A DNA stretch of 64,000 bases from the NCBI GenBank assembly GCA_943908425.1, contig CALTTC010000009.1:7695-71694 (forward strand). The letters are read 5' to 3'. Of the stretch, positions 15,271-24,182 are shown piece by piece; position 1 is the first letter of the stretch; every line of letters starts with the position of its first letter. Both the position numbers and the translations under genes were made by a program. The stretch comes from an uncultured Moraxella sp. (GTDB lineage Bacteria > Pseudomonadota > Gammaproteobacteria > Pseudomonadales > Moraxellaceae). Under the pieces are notes generated by a model, which saw only the letters and a program-made list of their open reading frames with translations, made no database searches and had not been told where the DNA came from.

Positions 15271-16260
15271 ATGTCAGTTTATACCCTATTAAGCGATGAT
15301 GAATTTTGCCAGTTTTGCCAAGCGGTCGGCGTGGACTTTGACCGTGCTGTCCCTATTACCCAAGGCATTAAAAACTCTAATTGGTTTATTTATAGTCAGC
15401 CAAAAAGCCAAAAACCAAGCTATGTACTCACGCTATTTGAAGAGCGAAAACCGCATGAAATTGTCAAAATGGCACAAATTTTATCCGCCCTTGATGGGGC
15501 ATTGCCTGTTGCTACCCCCCTAAAAACCGCAAGTGGCGAATTTATCCAATTATACGATAACAAGGCAGTTACAGTCGTGCCTGTCTTACAAGGCGAACAC
15601 CCCAAAGACATCACTCAAGCGATGTGCCACACGATGGGGCAAGCCTTGGCGACACTTCACAATACCTTACAAAATCTCACCCCTGCCCATCACTATGGCG
15701 TGGAACTCTACCCTTGGCATTTGGTCAAAGAGCGTGAGATTAAATATATGCCAAGCGATGAAAGGGCTTTGATGAATGCCATTTGGGACGCTTATCATCA
15801 TCTGCCACGGCGTGATTTGCCCCAAGGCTTGTGCCATTTGGATATGTTTGCTGATAATACGCTATGGGATTTATCAGAGCAAAGTGTGCCAAAACTCACA
15901 GGGCTTTTGGATTTTACCGAAGTGAGCATTGAGTGCTTTATTATGGACATTGCCATTACGGTGAATGATTTTTGTACAAGCTTTGGCACTGCCCAAAACG
16001 GCGAGCAAGTGGTGTTTGATAACCACAAAAAAGAGCAGTTTTTGGCAGGTTATGAAAGCGTGCGACCCTTAAGCGATAACGAAAAAAACGCCCTGCCCAT
16101 AACGCTTGCTATGGCGGCGGCTACCTTTTGGTTGCTTCGGCTGAACGTGATTTTTTATAACCGAGAACAAGGGCGAACAGGCGATAATATTATGGTCAAG
16201 AACCCTGATTTGATGAAGCGATTGGCAAGTTATCATTGGGGGCAAGTCAAAAAGGATTGA
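15271..16260 (+). CDS. thrB: Homoserine kinase, type II (aminoglycoside phosphotransferase fold)
   Basis: 329 aa; phosphorylates homoserine for threonine synthesis. Pseudomonas-type ThrB: begins MSVYTLLSDDEF, has GIKNSNWFI (residues about 32-40) and the phosphotransferase loop GLCHLDMFADNTLW near residue 190 with the catalytic Asp and Asn, then GLLDFTEVSIE. Follows the YdjM-like gene by 11 bases. Confidence 0.92.
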   Translation: MSVYTLLSDDEFCQFCQAVGVDFDRAVPITQGIKNSNWFIYSQPKSQKPSYVLTLFEERKPHEIVKMAQILSALDGALPVATPLKTASGEFIQLYDNKAVTVVPVLQGEHPKDITQAMCHTMGQALATLHNTLQNLTPAHHYGVELYPWHLVKEREIKYMPSDERALMNAIWDAYHHLPRRDLPQGLCHLDMFADNTLWDLSEQSVPKLTGLLDFTEVSIECFIMDIAITVNDFCTSFGTAQNGEQVVFDNHKKEQFLAGYESVRPLSDNEKNALPITLAMAAATFWLLRLNVIFYNREQGRTGDNIMVKNPDLMKRLASYHWGQVKKD

Positions 16261-16291
16261 CGATAAGCACAATTATCAGGCAAAACCAACG

Positions 16292-16713
16292 ATGGATTTA
16301 TGCAACAAAACGTTTATTGACTTATTTGCAGGTATTGGCGGATTTCATCAAGCCTTAAGTGCCTTTGGGGCAAAATGTGTTTTTGCCAGCGAAATAGACA
16401 AATACGCCAGCGATACTTATCTTGACAATTATGGGATTGCTCCTGTCGGCGATATTACCGCCATTCACGAGAGCACCATTCCCAAACACGATGCAGGCTT
16501 TGTCCGCCAAGCATTTTCTATTGCAGGCAAACTGACGATGTGCGTGGCACGTTGTTTTTTGATATTGTGCGTATTGTCAATTACCATCACCCAAGCTTAA
16601 TCTTATTAGAAAATGTTAAAAATTTAATCAAACGCAATTTAATCAAACGCAATCAAGGCAGTACCTTCAAAACCATTATTTTATGTTTGCTTGACCAATT
16701 TACAAAAGGATAA
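16292..16713 (+). pseudogene. Decayed C5-cytosine DNA methyltransferase
   Basis: The reading frame 16292-16600 starts like a Dcm-type enzyme: DLFAGIGGFHQAL (motif I), ASEIDKYA, GDIT, then HDAGFVRQAFSIAGK, where the catalytic Pro-Cys of motif IV should be. The frame then slips: another frame from about 16550 reads GTLFFDIVRIVNYHHPSLIL and LENVKNL, the expected continuation, and stops near 16711. Motifs VI-X and the target-recognition domain are missing. A broken, truncated remnant without a partner nuclease gene. Confidence 0.85.
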
Positions 16714-16715
16714 TT

Positions 16716-17597
16716 ATGTGCCAACTACTTGGAATGAATGCGAACACCCCAACTGACATTGGCTTTAGTTTTACAGGCTTTCGTAAGCGGGGCGGTAAAA
16801 CTGACCACCACGAAGATGGGTTTGGCATTGCTTTTTTTGAGCAAAACGAGTGCGGGCTTGGGCTGCGGCTGTTTCACGATGATAAGCCAAGCTATCACTC
16901 CCCTGTTGCTGATTTGGTTAATAACTACCCCATCAAGGCAATGAACGTCATTGCCCATATCAGAAAAGCAACTATAGGCGGGCATTGCCTTGCCAACATT
17001 CACCCCTTTGTGCGTGAAGTGTGGGGCGAGCAATGGGTATTTGCCCACAACGGGCAGATGAGTGCTGCCTTTTTGGCAAAAAGTGGTCGTCTCGCTCACA
17101 ATGGCAATGCCGAGCATTATACCCCTGTTGGCACAACCGACAGCGAGCTTGCCTTTTGTTATTTATTAAACCGCCTAAAAACCACCTTTAAAACACGCCC
17201 AAGCGATGACGAGCTGTTCGCCTTTTTGACCGCCCAATGTCGCTATCTATCCGCCAATGGGCTATTTAATTGTCTTATTAGCAACGGCAACTGGCAACTG
17301 GCATATGCGGGCAGTTTGCTGTTTTATTTGACCCGCAAAACCCCATTTGGACAAGCCAATCTCTCCGATGGAGAGATGAGCGTTAATTTTAATGATGTGA
17401 CAGGTCGCAAAGATAAAGTCACCATTTTGGTTACCATTCCTTTGACCGACAACGAAAAATGGCAACAATTAGCGGTAGATGAGTGTATGATTTTTCAAAA
17501 TGGCGATGTTATCTTTAAAAACAGCCCAAGCAAAAAAGTGTATTTGTCCATTGAAGAGGGTATTGCCAAGGCTCGGGCGGTGGGTGCTAGCGTTTAA
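16716..17597 (+). CDS. yafJ: Class II glutamine amidotransferase, YafJ family
   Basis: 293 aa. Cys2 is the N-terminal nucleophile (MCQLLGMNA). Ntn-hydrolase motifs: HHEDGFGIAFF (about residues 29-39), AHIRKAT, HPF and FAHNGQM. It hydrolyses glutamine; the acceptor is unknown for most YafJ proteins. AAGGA Shine-Dalgarno 6 bases before the ATG, embedded in the end of the dead methyltransferase. Confidence 0.88.
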   Translation: MCQLLGMNANTPTDIGFSFTGFRKRGGKTDHHEDGFGIAFFEQNECGLGLRLFHDDKPSYHSPVADLVNNYPIKAMNVIAHIRKATIGGHCLANIHPFVREVWGEQWVFAHNGQMSAAFLAKSGRLAHNGNAEHYTPVGTTDSELAFCYLLNRLKTTFKTRPSDDELFAFLTAQCRYLSANGLFNCLISNGNWQLAYAGSLLFYLTRKTPFGQANLSDGEMSVNFNDVTGRKDKVTILVTIPLTDNEKWQQLAVDECMIFQNGDVIFKNSPSKKVYLSIEEGIAKARAVGASV

Positions 17598-17990
17598 TGT
17601 TTGGCGAGTACTGATTTGTAACTGCCAATTTGGCGTTTTATCAATTAACGCTCTAAAATAGCCATTGATTATAAACTCTTGAATACTACAATGAGATAAG
17701 CATACACGCAAGTTGGGTGCAAGATAATTGATTTTTTATTATCATTTAATGCTGTTATGGTTTAGCAATATTGACAAAAAGACAATAGCAACAAAATGGT
17801 ATTTTGCTTTTTAATCAGTATATTGTAACCCGTAAATAACCAAACGATATTAAGTCATAAAAGACAATTTAAAATTATATAAAAAATGAGTTATGACTAT
17901 GGCAATCTAGTCATCTTAATAAAGGGCAATATCAAAAAAAGCATTTATTACATAACTAATATCTTAAATTATAATTATAAAAAATTTATT

Positions 17991-18046
17991 TAACCATTTA
18001 ACCATTTAACCATTTAACCATTTAACCATTTAACCATTTAACCATT
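17991..18046 (+). repeat. Octanucleotide tandem repeat (TAACCATT) x7
   Basis: Seven perfect 8-base units, 56 bases in all, about 110 bases upstream of the -10 box of the lipoprotein gene. Confidence 0.95.
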
Positions 18047-18154
18047 ATACTAAGCCATCACTGTCAAAACGCAAATAGGTCAAACAAGATTAAGCGATAA
18101 AAGACAATCATTAATAAAATCAATAACGACACTTAAGTTTTATGGACAAAGCTT

Positions 18155-18163
18155 TGCTACAAT
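18155..18163 (+). promoter_or_regulatory. Extended -10 promoter of the hydrolase lipoprotein
   Basis: TGCTACAAT, 25 bases before the start codon, with no clear -35. Confidence 0.55.
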
Positions 18164-18188
18164 AGCCTTTTCTTAAGCCCAAATACCG

Positions 18189-19694
18189 ATGCCAACTTTT
18201 ATGCCAACCCTTAATCCCCTATTAAAAGCCCTTTGCATTGCAACCACTGCTACTGCTTTGTTGTTAGCGTGCAAACCACTTGAAAAAGACGACACCAGCG
18301 AAGAAACTGCCGACACCCAAGCATTATCAACCAGTGTGGTAAGCCTACAAGATAGCCTGATTTGGGACGATTGCACAAGCCATAGCGATTGGTTTGATGA
18401 GATACCAGAGTCAATGCAGTGTGCGACACTCACCGTACCGCTTGACAACAGCTATCCTAAGGGCAAAACCCTTGATTTGGCATTAACCAAATTGCCAGCG
18501 ACAGGGGATTATCCCATCGGTAGCCTGCTGGTGATTGCAGGCGGTCCAGGCGACACAAGCCTTGATGCGGTGATGACAAGCTTTGGGGACAATAAAGCCG
18601 TGCAGGACATTAAAGCCAACTTTGATATTATCGGCTTTGCTCCCCGTGGCGTTGCCCCAAGCGAGCCTGCCCTAAATTGCGGTGATGACACAGATGAGAC
18701 AGATGACGTGAATAGCGAAGCATTTGTAAAGGCTTGCCTAAAACACAGTGGCAAAGAGCTGCTCGCCCATATTAGCACCCAAGATGCGGTGCTAGATATT
18801 GAGCGTATCCGTTTGGCTTTGGGCGAAAAACGCCTATCGCTGATTGGCTACTCTTATGGCACAAAAGTGCTGGCACGCTATGTGGAAGCCTACCCCAATT
18901 CGGTGCGAGCGGCGGTTTTGGACGGCGTGGTAGATGTTACCGAAGATTATTTTACTGCTTTGGCAGGGCAAGAAAAAGGCTTTCAAGCCACTTTTGAGCG
19001 ATTTGCCGAGTATTGCACTGACTTTGACGCTTGCCCTTTTAGCGATGCCAAAGATTATCAAGTCGGTTTTTGGGCGTTTTTAAATGAAATAGACAATAAA
19101 AATTTGCACGACAAGCAAGGCAATCCCATTACGAGCGATGATGTCTTAGCACTCATTCAAGACAATATGCTGTGGCGAAGCGACTGGGATACGATTATTA
19201 TGCTAATGGAAGAATTGCAAGACAACAAAACCGATGTCTATAACGAGCTTACCGAAGAAAACGATGGGGCAACCAGTGATTTGGGCTTAATTGCCATCAA
19301 CTGTGCCGATGGTGCCCCTGCCGATAAAAGCGATTATTTAAACCAAGCCAAGGCCGTGGACGCTTTGTCGCCTTACAATAACTATCGCAAGCGTGATGAC
19401 GACTATTATTTGGACGCTTGCTATTATTGGCAACAAGTCGGTAGCGACAGCCTAGCAGTGCCTGTCGTGGCAGACAGCTTACCACAAATTTTATTTGTCG
19501 CCCAAAAACACGACCCCACTACCCCCTATCAAAATGCGGTGCGTATGGCAAAATTATTCAACGCCCCACTCATCACAAGAGACGGCGATGGGCATACCCT
19601 AGCATTGACAGGCGAAAGTGCTTGCGTTGATGACAGCACAGTCCAATACCTAAAATCACCGACCACGCCGATTTATAGCAAAAGTTGTGAGTAG
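18189..19694 (+). CDS. Alpha/beta-hydrolase lipoprotein (tripeptidyl-aminopeptidase-like)
   Basis: 501 aa. Lipoprotein signal with lipobox LLLAC (Cys28). Oxyanion loop GGPG (118-121), nucleophile elbow GYSYG (Ser222), late Asp in HDPTTPY and His in DGDGHTL near the C terminus, the arrangement of the TAP-like hydrolases that release N-terminal peptides. Anchored to a membrane, probably facing the periplasm. The first ATG lacks a good Shine-Dalgarno; ATG 18201 would also keep the signal peptide. Confidence 0.87.
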   Translation: MPTFMPTLNPLLKALCIATTATALLLACKPLEKDDTSEETADTQALSTSVVSLQDSLIWDDCTSHSDWFDEIPESMQCATLTVPLDNSYPKGKTLDLALTKLPATGDYPIGSLLVIAGGPGDTSLDAVMTSFGDNKAVQDIKANFDIIGFAPRGVAPSEPALNCGDDTDETDDVNSEAFVKACLKHSGKELLAHISTQDAVLDIERIRLALGEKRLSLIGYSYGTKVLARYVEAYPNSVRAAVLDGVVDVTEDYFTALAGQEKGFQATFERFAEYCTDFDACPFSDAKDYQVGFWAFLNEIDNKNLHDKQGNPITSDDVLALIQDNMLWRSDWDTIIMLMEELQDNKTDVYNELTEENDGATSDLGLIAINCADGAPADKSDYLNQAKAVDALSPYNNYRKRDDDYYLDACYYWQQVGSDSLAVPVVADSLPQILFVAQKHDPTTPYQNAVRMAKLFNAPLITRDGDGHTLALTGESACVDDSTVQYLKSPTTPIYSKSCE

Positions 19695-19789
19695 CTAGCT
19701 TTGGGTAAATCTTAGCTAAAGGCTTAAAAAAGCCGTCATTTATCCACAAAAATCCTGTATAATAGCGTAAATTTTTGTGTGAGACACCG

Positions 19790-20290
19790 ATGACTTTTAG
19801 TAGCCAAAAATCCGCCATCACCCACTTAGAGGGGGCATTGCACCAAAACGAACACGCCAAAATCGCCCTTGTGGTTGGCAGATTTAACGGCTTTGTGGTA
19901 GAAGCGTTGGTTGATGGGGCAATTGACGCTCTACTTCGCCACGGCGTTAAGGGCGAGAATATTACCATTGTACGCGTACCGGGGGCGTTTGAGTTACCGT
20001 TGATTGCCCAAAAATTAGCCAGCCAAAACCGCTATCACGCCTTAATTGTCCTTGGGGCGGTCATTCGTGGTAGCACGCCACATTTTGATTTTGTGGCGAG
20101 TGAATCCGCCAAGGGGCTTAGCAAAATTGCCTTGGATTTTAGCATACCAGTAATCAACGGCATTTTGACCACCGACAGCATAGAGCAAGCCATTGAACGC
20201 GCGGGCACCAAGGCGGGCAATAAAGGCTATGATGCAGGTGTTACTGCCCTTGAGATGATTAGCGTACTACAGGTTGTCAGCGATAACTAA
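19790..20290 (+). CDS. ribH: 6,7-Dimethyl-8-ribityllumazine synthase
   Basis: 166 aa; condenses the pyrimidine-dione with dihydroxybutanone phosphate in riboflavin synthesis. Motifs GRFNGFV, PGAFELPL and GAVIRGSTPHFDFV with the catalytic His. The ATG at 19790 is used (weak GAG upstream); an upstream TTG at 19775 is less likely. A TATAAT at 19758-19763 is the probable -10. A DnaA-box-like TTATCCACA at 19741 is probably chance. Confidence 0.95.
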   Translation: MTFSSQKSAITHLEGALHQNEHAKIALVVGRFNGFVVEALVDGAIDALLRHGVKGENITIVRVPGAFELPLIAQKLASQNRYHALIVLGAVIRGSTPHFDFVASESAKGLSKIALDFSIPVINGILTTDSIEQAIERAGTKAGNKGYDAGVTALEMISVLQVVSDN

Positions 20291-20346
20291 TGCACCACCC
20301 TATTAAATTATGCGTTTAATAGCCAACTATTTGACAGTGAGCCACT

Positions 20347-20919
20347 ATGAGTAAAACAACCCAGCCCCCAAAAGCCCCAAGCGACACCTTGGACATTCAA
20401 GAAAGTGGCTATAAAACCAGCTACACCGCCATCAGAAAGGCACGCCGTTTTGCCGTACAAGGGCTATATGAATGGCTATGTACTGACGAGCATTTTAAAC
20501 AGCTTGGGCATCAAGACTGGCTTGGTAATACCACCGATGTCATCGCTGCTCGCACGCGTAGCCAAAATGCGATGCACACCGTGCATTTGGGCTATTACCA
20601 CACCTTAATGCGTGATATTCCTATCCAAAAAGTTGAGCTAAACAGCCATATTCAAAGCGTGCTTGACCGTGATATTACCCGCCTTGACAAGGTAGAATAT
20701 GCCGTTTTGCTTATTGGCACTTATGAGCTGCTGCATTCAGCCCACATTCCTTACAAAGTGGTGATTGATGAAGCGATTTTATTAAATACCCACTTTGGAG
20801 CAACCGACAGCTTTAAACTCATCAATGCCTTGATGGATAAACTTGCCAAACAAATCCGAACACAAGAAATAAATGGCAACCAAAAAACAGCACCCACCCC
20901 ACCGCCACAATTAGGCTAG
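20347..20919 (+). CDS. nusB: Transcription antitermination protein NusB
   Basis: 190 aa, helical. The N-terminal Arg-rich helix (RKARRFAVQGLYEWL) that binds boxA RNA begins near residue 31; ends with the family's RLDKVEYAVLLIGTYEL ... IPYKVVIDEAILL. Works with NusE in rRNA antitermination. The N-terminal 25 residues and Pro-rich tail exceed the usual ~140 aa. Follows ribH, the conserved order. Confidence 0.95.
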   Translation: MSKTTQPPKAPSDTLDIQESGYKTSYTAIRKARRFAVQGLYEWLCTDEHFKQLGHQDWLGNTTDVIAARTRSQNAMHTVHLGYYHTLMRDIPIQKVELNSHIQSVLDRDITRLDKVEYAVLLIGTYELLHSAHIPYKVVIDEAILLNTHFGATDSFKLINALMDKLAKQIRTQEINGNQKTAPTPPPQLG

Positions 20920-21435
20920 TCTAAAAGATTGGGTTATTTAATCAACGCCTACCCAATGGTATAACGTTAATAACCCCATCTTTTTAACATAGACTTTAAT
21001 AAACACGGACTTTAAATAAACACGGTCTTTAATATAAGCTTATTTTTAATAATACGCTTATTATAGATAAAGCAATAAAGATGGCATAAGTTTGGTTTTA
21101 TTGATTGTCAATTTGATGGTTATTTATATAAATAAATGGCTGTTTAGGTAAATAAACGGTAGTACTAATAAATCAACTTAACTAAAACTTTAATGCAAAC
21201 CTTTACCATAAAGTGTTACCATTAAAGCACCATCAGCCCAAAGCTTGTATTATATTGCCCACTAGCCTTTATTAAACAGCTTTTATTCAATCGCTTTTAA
21301 TTGATCGCTTTGAATTGTGTGTGCTGATGATTTTTATTATTTAAAAAGTACGGCGATTTTAAGCTTTAAGCACAGCTTAATTATCAATATTGCACCAAAT
21401 ATTCCAACCAACACCATTATTTTATCTTTATACTT
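20920..21435. other. Intergenic region nusB-thiL
   Basis: 516 bases. Apart from the nusB terminator it has a short direct repeat of AAACACGGACTTTAA type near 21001-21030. No gene seen. Confidence 0.55.
20924..20985 (+). terminator. Terminator behind nusB
   Basis: AAAGATTGGGTTATT (20924-20938) pairs with AATAACCCCATCTTT (20969-20983) with one mismatch, then more Ts. The loop is long (30 bases). Confidence 0.55.
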
Positions 21436-22431
21436 ATGTCAAATTCATCAAACACCCCAAAAACCAGCACCCCAAAAGCTATAACTTCAAAAACTGACAC
21501 CCCAAAAACCGCCCTGTCTGAATTTTCACTGATTGAGCGGTATTTTAAGCAGTCAAGCACTCGCCACACCCACACCGTGCTTGGTATTGGCGATGATTGT
21601 GCTGTCAGCGATTTGCCAAGCGGTAGCGAGCTTGTCAGCTGTATGGACACGCTGATTATTGGACGGCATTTTTTGCCTGATACCAGCCCCCACGCCATTG
21701 CTTATAAATCAGTTGCGGTCAATTTATCGGATTTATCAGCAATGGGGGCAACGCCCTATGCCATCTTGCTTGGGCTGTCGCTACCGTCCGCTGATGAGTG
21801 CTGGCTTAGCCAATTTGGGCGTGGCATTCACGATATCTGCCGTGAATTTAACATTGAGCTTATCGGCGGTGATACAACCAAATCGGAGCTATTGACCATT
21901 AGCATTACCGCCCTTGGTACGGTGCCAAAAGGGCGTGCCATTACTCGCTCTGGGGCAAAAATTGGCGACACGATTTATTTGGGCGGTGATGTGGGACTGG
22001 CAAGTGTTACGTTAAGCCAGTGCCGACAAGGCATTGATTGCGATAAATCAGCAATGAACTATCCTAAGCCACAAGTCGCCCTAGGACAAGCCTTGCGTGG
22101 GATAGCCCATAGTATGATTGATGTCTCAGATGGGCTTGCCCAAGATTTGGGGCATATTTTAAGCCAAAGCGGTGTGGGGGCAAAACTTTATTTGGATACT
22201 CTGCCCAAACACCCAACGCTTACGCCCCTATCACAACAACAGCGGTGGCAACACCAATTAAATGGCGGTGATGATTATTCCCTGGTATTTACCGCCCCAA
22301 AAACCGCTGTTTTGCCGATAAGTGATACGCCAATTATTGCCATTGGGGAGATTGTGGCAACACAAGGCTTGCAATTATTCTATCAAAACAGCCCCATTGA
22401 CTTACCCACACAAGGCTGGCAACATTTTTAA
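21436..22431 (+). CDS. thiL: Thiamine-monophosphate kinase
   Basis: 331 aa; makes thiamine diphosphate from thiamine monophosphate. PurM-like motifs: GIGDDCAVSD, NLSDLSAMGATP, GGDTTKSE and MIDVSDGLAQDLGHIL. The normal start (EFSLIERYF) is preceded by about 27 residues of Thr-Pro-Lys repeats encoded by near-repeats of ACACCCCAAAAACC. No good Shine-Dalgarno at 21436 and no later ATG near the conserved start. Confidence 0.93.
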   Translation: MSNSSNTPKTSTPKAITSKTDTPKTALSEFSLIERYFKQSSTRHTHTVLGIGDDCAVSDLPSGSELVSCMDTLIIGRHFLPDTSPHAIAYKSVAVNLSDLSAMGATPYAILLGLSLPSADECWLSQFGRGIHDICREFNIELIGGDTTKSELLTISITALGTVPKGRAITRSGAKIGDTIYLGGDVGLASVTLSQCRQGIDCDKSAMNYPKPQVALGQALRGIAHSMIDVSDGLAQDLGHILSQSGVGAKLYLDTLPKHPTLTPLSQQQRWQHQLNGGDDYSLVFTAPKTAVLPISDTPIIAIGEIVATQGLQLFYQNSPIDLPTQGWQHF

Positions 22432-22739
22432 TGTCTTTAATGTTTTGATTTTAACATTTTAACTTTAATGCTTTGTCTTTTAATTTTAATGCTTTGTCTT
22501 AATACCCTTAAGCATTAGGTATTTGGCAAATTGCTGGTCTTACATTAACTGTTGCCATACAAACATTTTGCTATACTAAATACAGTTTTACTTCTTTGAT
22601 GATAAAAATAAGCGTTAATAGATTTGGATTTAAAAAAAGCAGTGCCTGCCAAATAATTAACAATGACAATTATTAACGATAATTGCCAATGGTATCAATG
22701 ATGATTTATTTGAGATTGAATATTTCGCTTAAGATACAC

Positions 22740-22895
22740 CTAATAAATTGTACAAATAATAAGCATTAAAAACACAACAACTTGCCAAAAAACCAACGCA
22801 TTGCTGATAGTATCCTTATCACCAAAAAATGTATGGCAAATTAAGAGCAAAACCGCCAAAATTATTAAAAACTTGCTTTTATAGATTATTTGCAA
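22740..22895 (-). CDS. Possible small membrane protein (weak)
   Basis: 51 codons from a TTG to a TAG. Two hydrophobic stretches (FLIILAVLLLICHTFF and VFWQVVVFLMLIICTIY) separated by GDKDTIS. No ATG and no Shine-Dalgarno, so it may be a relic or chance. Confidence 0.22.
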   Translation of the reverse strand: MQIIYKSKFLIILAVLLLICHTFFGDKDTISNALVFWQVVVFLMLIICTIY

Positions 22896-23095
22896 AATTA
22901 CGTTTTTATTAGGTTGGTTAATGTTGCAAGTTTAGTAAAATCAAGGCTTAAAAGCTAAGATGTTAAATTTTCGCAAAAACTCTTATCTTTGACTATTTTT
23001 GTTGCCCTATTAAGTGGGATAATACGGCAAATGATTTGAATGCCAGTGGCAATACCTGCTTTTAACATTGTCTTTTAAAATTTTCTTTTAATACT

Positions 23096-23137
23096 GTTTT
23101 TTTAATATTGTTTTTTTAATATTGTTTTTTTAATATT
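23096..23137 (+). repeat. 14-bp tandem repeat x3
   Basis: Three units of GTTTTTTTAATATT in direct contact, with degenerate copies on both sides. Confidence 0.85.
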
Positions 23138-23346
23138 GTTTTTTAAAATGCTCTTGATTTTAATGCTGTCTTTTGGCACTGTCTTTAACATATCTTTGGT
23201 TGCTTTACTTGCTTATTGAGCGATTTTTATTGGTTAATTTTGTGTGGATTTACTTGATTTTGCCAAAATGATTTTCATAACAACTTGACTGGGCAGTTTT
23301 GCCGACCAACAAAACCGCCAAAACCTTCGCCGTCTTACCACAAAAA

Positions 23347-23378
23347 AATATAGTATAATAAATAATATAGTATAATAA
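23347..23378 (+). promoter_or_regulatory. Duplicated promoter element before pgpA
   Basis: AATATAGTATAATAA occurs at 23347-23361 and 23364-23378 (17-base period), so TATAAT appears at 23354 and 23371, 27-46 bases before the pgpA start. Confidence 0.55.
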
Positions 23379-23404
23379 CCTATTGCCCATCAAAATTGAT
23401 TTTT

Positions 23405-24013
23405 ATGCAAAACAAACCCAACATCAAGCACGCCAACCCTTGTCCGCCCTGCCCTAAGAGTGCCACTGTTTTTGAGAAAATGATTTATTGGCTAGGGATT
23501 GGGCTTGGCTCAGGACTGCCCAAAAGAGCAGCTGGCACTTGGGGGTCGGTGGGCGGTGTGGTGGCAATCGCGGTGCTGTTGGTTATTTTGGGGCAGACGG
23601 GGTTTTTTGTGTTGATGGGGGCAAGCTTATTGGCAGGCAGTTATATTTGTGGTAAGACATCAGCACTGATGGGCGTACACGATGACCCGCATATTGTCTT
23701 TGATGAATGGGTGGGGGTGTGGCTTGCGTACCTACCAAGCATTATCACGCTTTCGCCCATTACCCCTTTGGCATTTGATTGGCGTTATCTGGGTGCAATG
23801 TTTGGCAATCCATTGACAGGCATATTGCCCTTTGTCTTATTTCGTTTTTTTGATATTATAAAGCCCTTTCCGATTGGCTGGGCGGATAAAAAAGTCTCTG
23901 GCGGTTTTGGGATATTATTAGATGATATTTTGGCAGGCGTGATGGCGGCGGCATTGACTGTGGCAATCACTTTTGCTTATATCATTGGTTATTTTTATAT
24001 TTATGGCCCATAA
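23405..24013 (+). CDS. pgpA: Phosphatidylglycerophosphatase A
   Basis: 202 aa; dephosphorylates phosphatidylglycerol phosphate at the inner membrane. Motifs GSGLPKRAAGTWGS (about residues 36-49) and the metal-binding FDEWVGVWLA; four membrane segments; ends in the LLDDILAGVMAA helix. Uses the ATG at 23405; a TTG at 23396 is an alternative, and neither has a good Shine-Dalgarno. Confidence 0.93.
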   Translation: MQNKPNIKHANPCPPCPKSATVFEKMIYWLGIGLGSGLPKRAAGTWGSVGGVVAIAVLLVILGQTGFFVLMGASLLAGSYICGKTSALMGVHDDPHIVFDEWVGVWLAYLPSIITLSPITPLAFDWRYLGAMFGNPLTGILPFVLFRFFDIIKPFPIGWADKKVSGGFGILLDDILAGVMAAALTVAITFAYIIGYFYIYGP

Positions 24014-24103
24014 ATCAAAATTTGGCTTATCATTTGACAATAAAAAATAGCGGTAAATTAAGGTGTGGTACACTTTTGATAGTAATAATACTTTGGTATT
24101 AAT

Positions 24104-24160
24104 AATATTTGGTGTTAATATTTGGCATTAACAATATTTGGCGTAATAATAAATATTTGG
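24104..24160 (+). repeat. Four AATATTTGG repeats before glmU
   Basis: Copies at 24104-24112, 24117-24125, 24133-24141 and 24152-24160, the last two within an 18-19-base repeat AATATTTGGCGTAATAAT. They end 22 bases before the glmU ATG. Confidence 0.8.
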
Positions 24161-24182
24161 CGTAATAATAAAAGGAGCAACA

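Larger units (their letters stand above)
17598..18188. other. AT-rich intergenic region with octanucleotide repeat
   Basis: 591 bases, no gene seen. Contains seven TAACCATT repeats (17991-18046) and the promoter of the next gene near 18155. Confidence 0.6.
22432..23395. other. Long AT-rich intergenic region thiL-pgpA
   Basis: 964 bases. Holds a TTTAATGCTTTGTCTT direct repeat near 22463-22500, an orphan TGCTATACT box at 22569-22577, a possible 51-codon leftward ORF (22740-22895), three 14-base repeats (23096-23137) and a duplicated -10 element (23347-23378). Confidence 0.6.

Noticed and set aside
17991..18046. CRISPR-like array
   Set aside because: Units are only 8 bases and directly adjacent with no spacers; it is a simple tandem repeat. 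No CRISPR array or cas gene was seen in the window.
19741..19749. DnaA box before ribH as an origin element
   Set aside because: A single 9-mer with no other origin features; probably chance.
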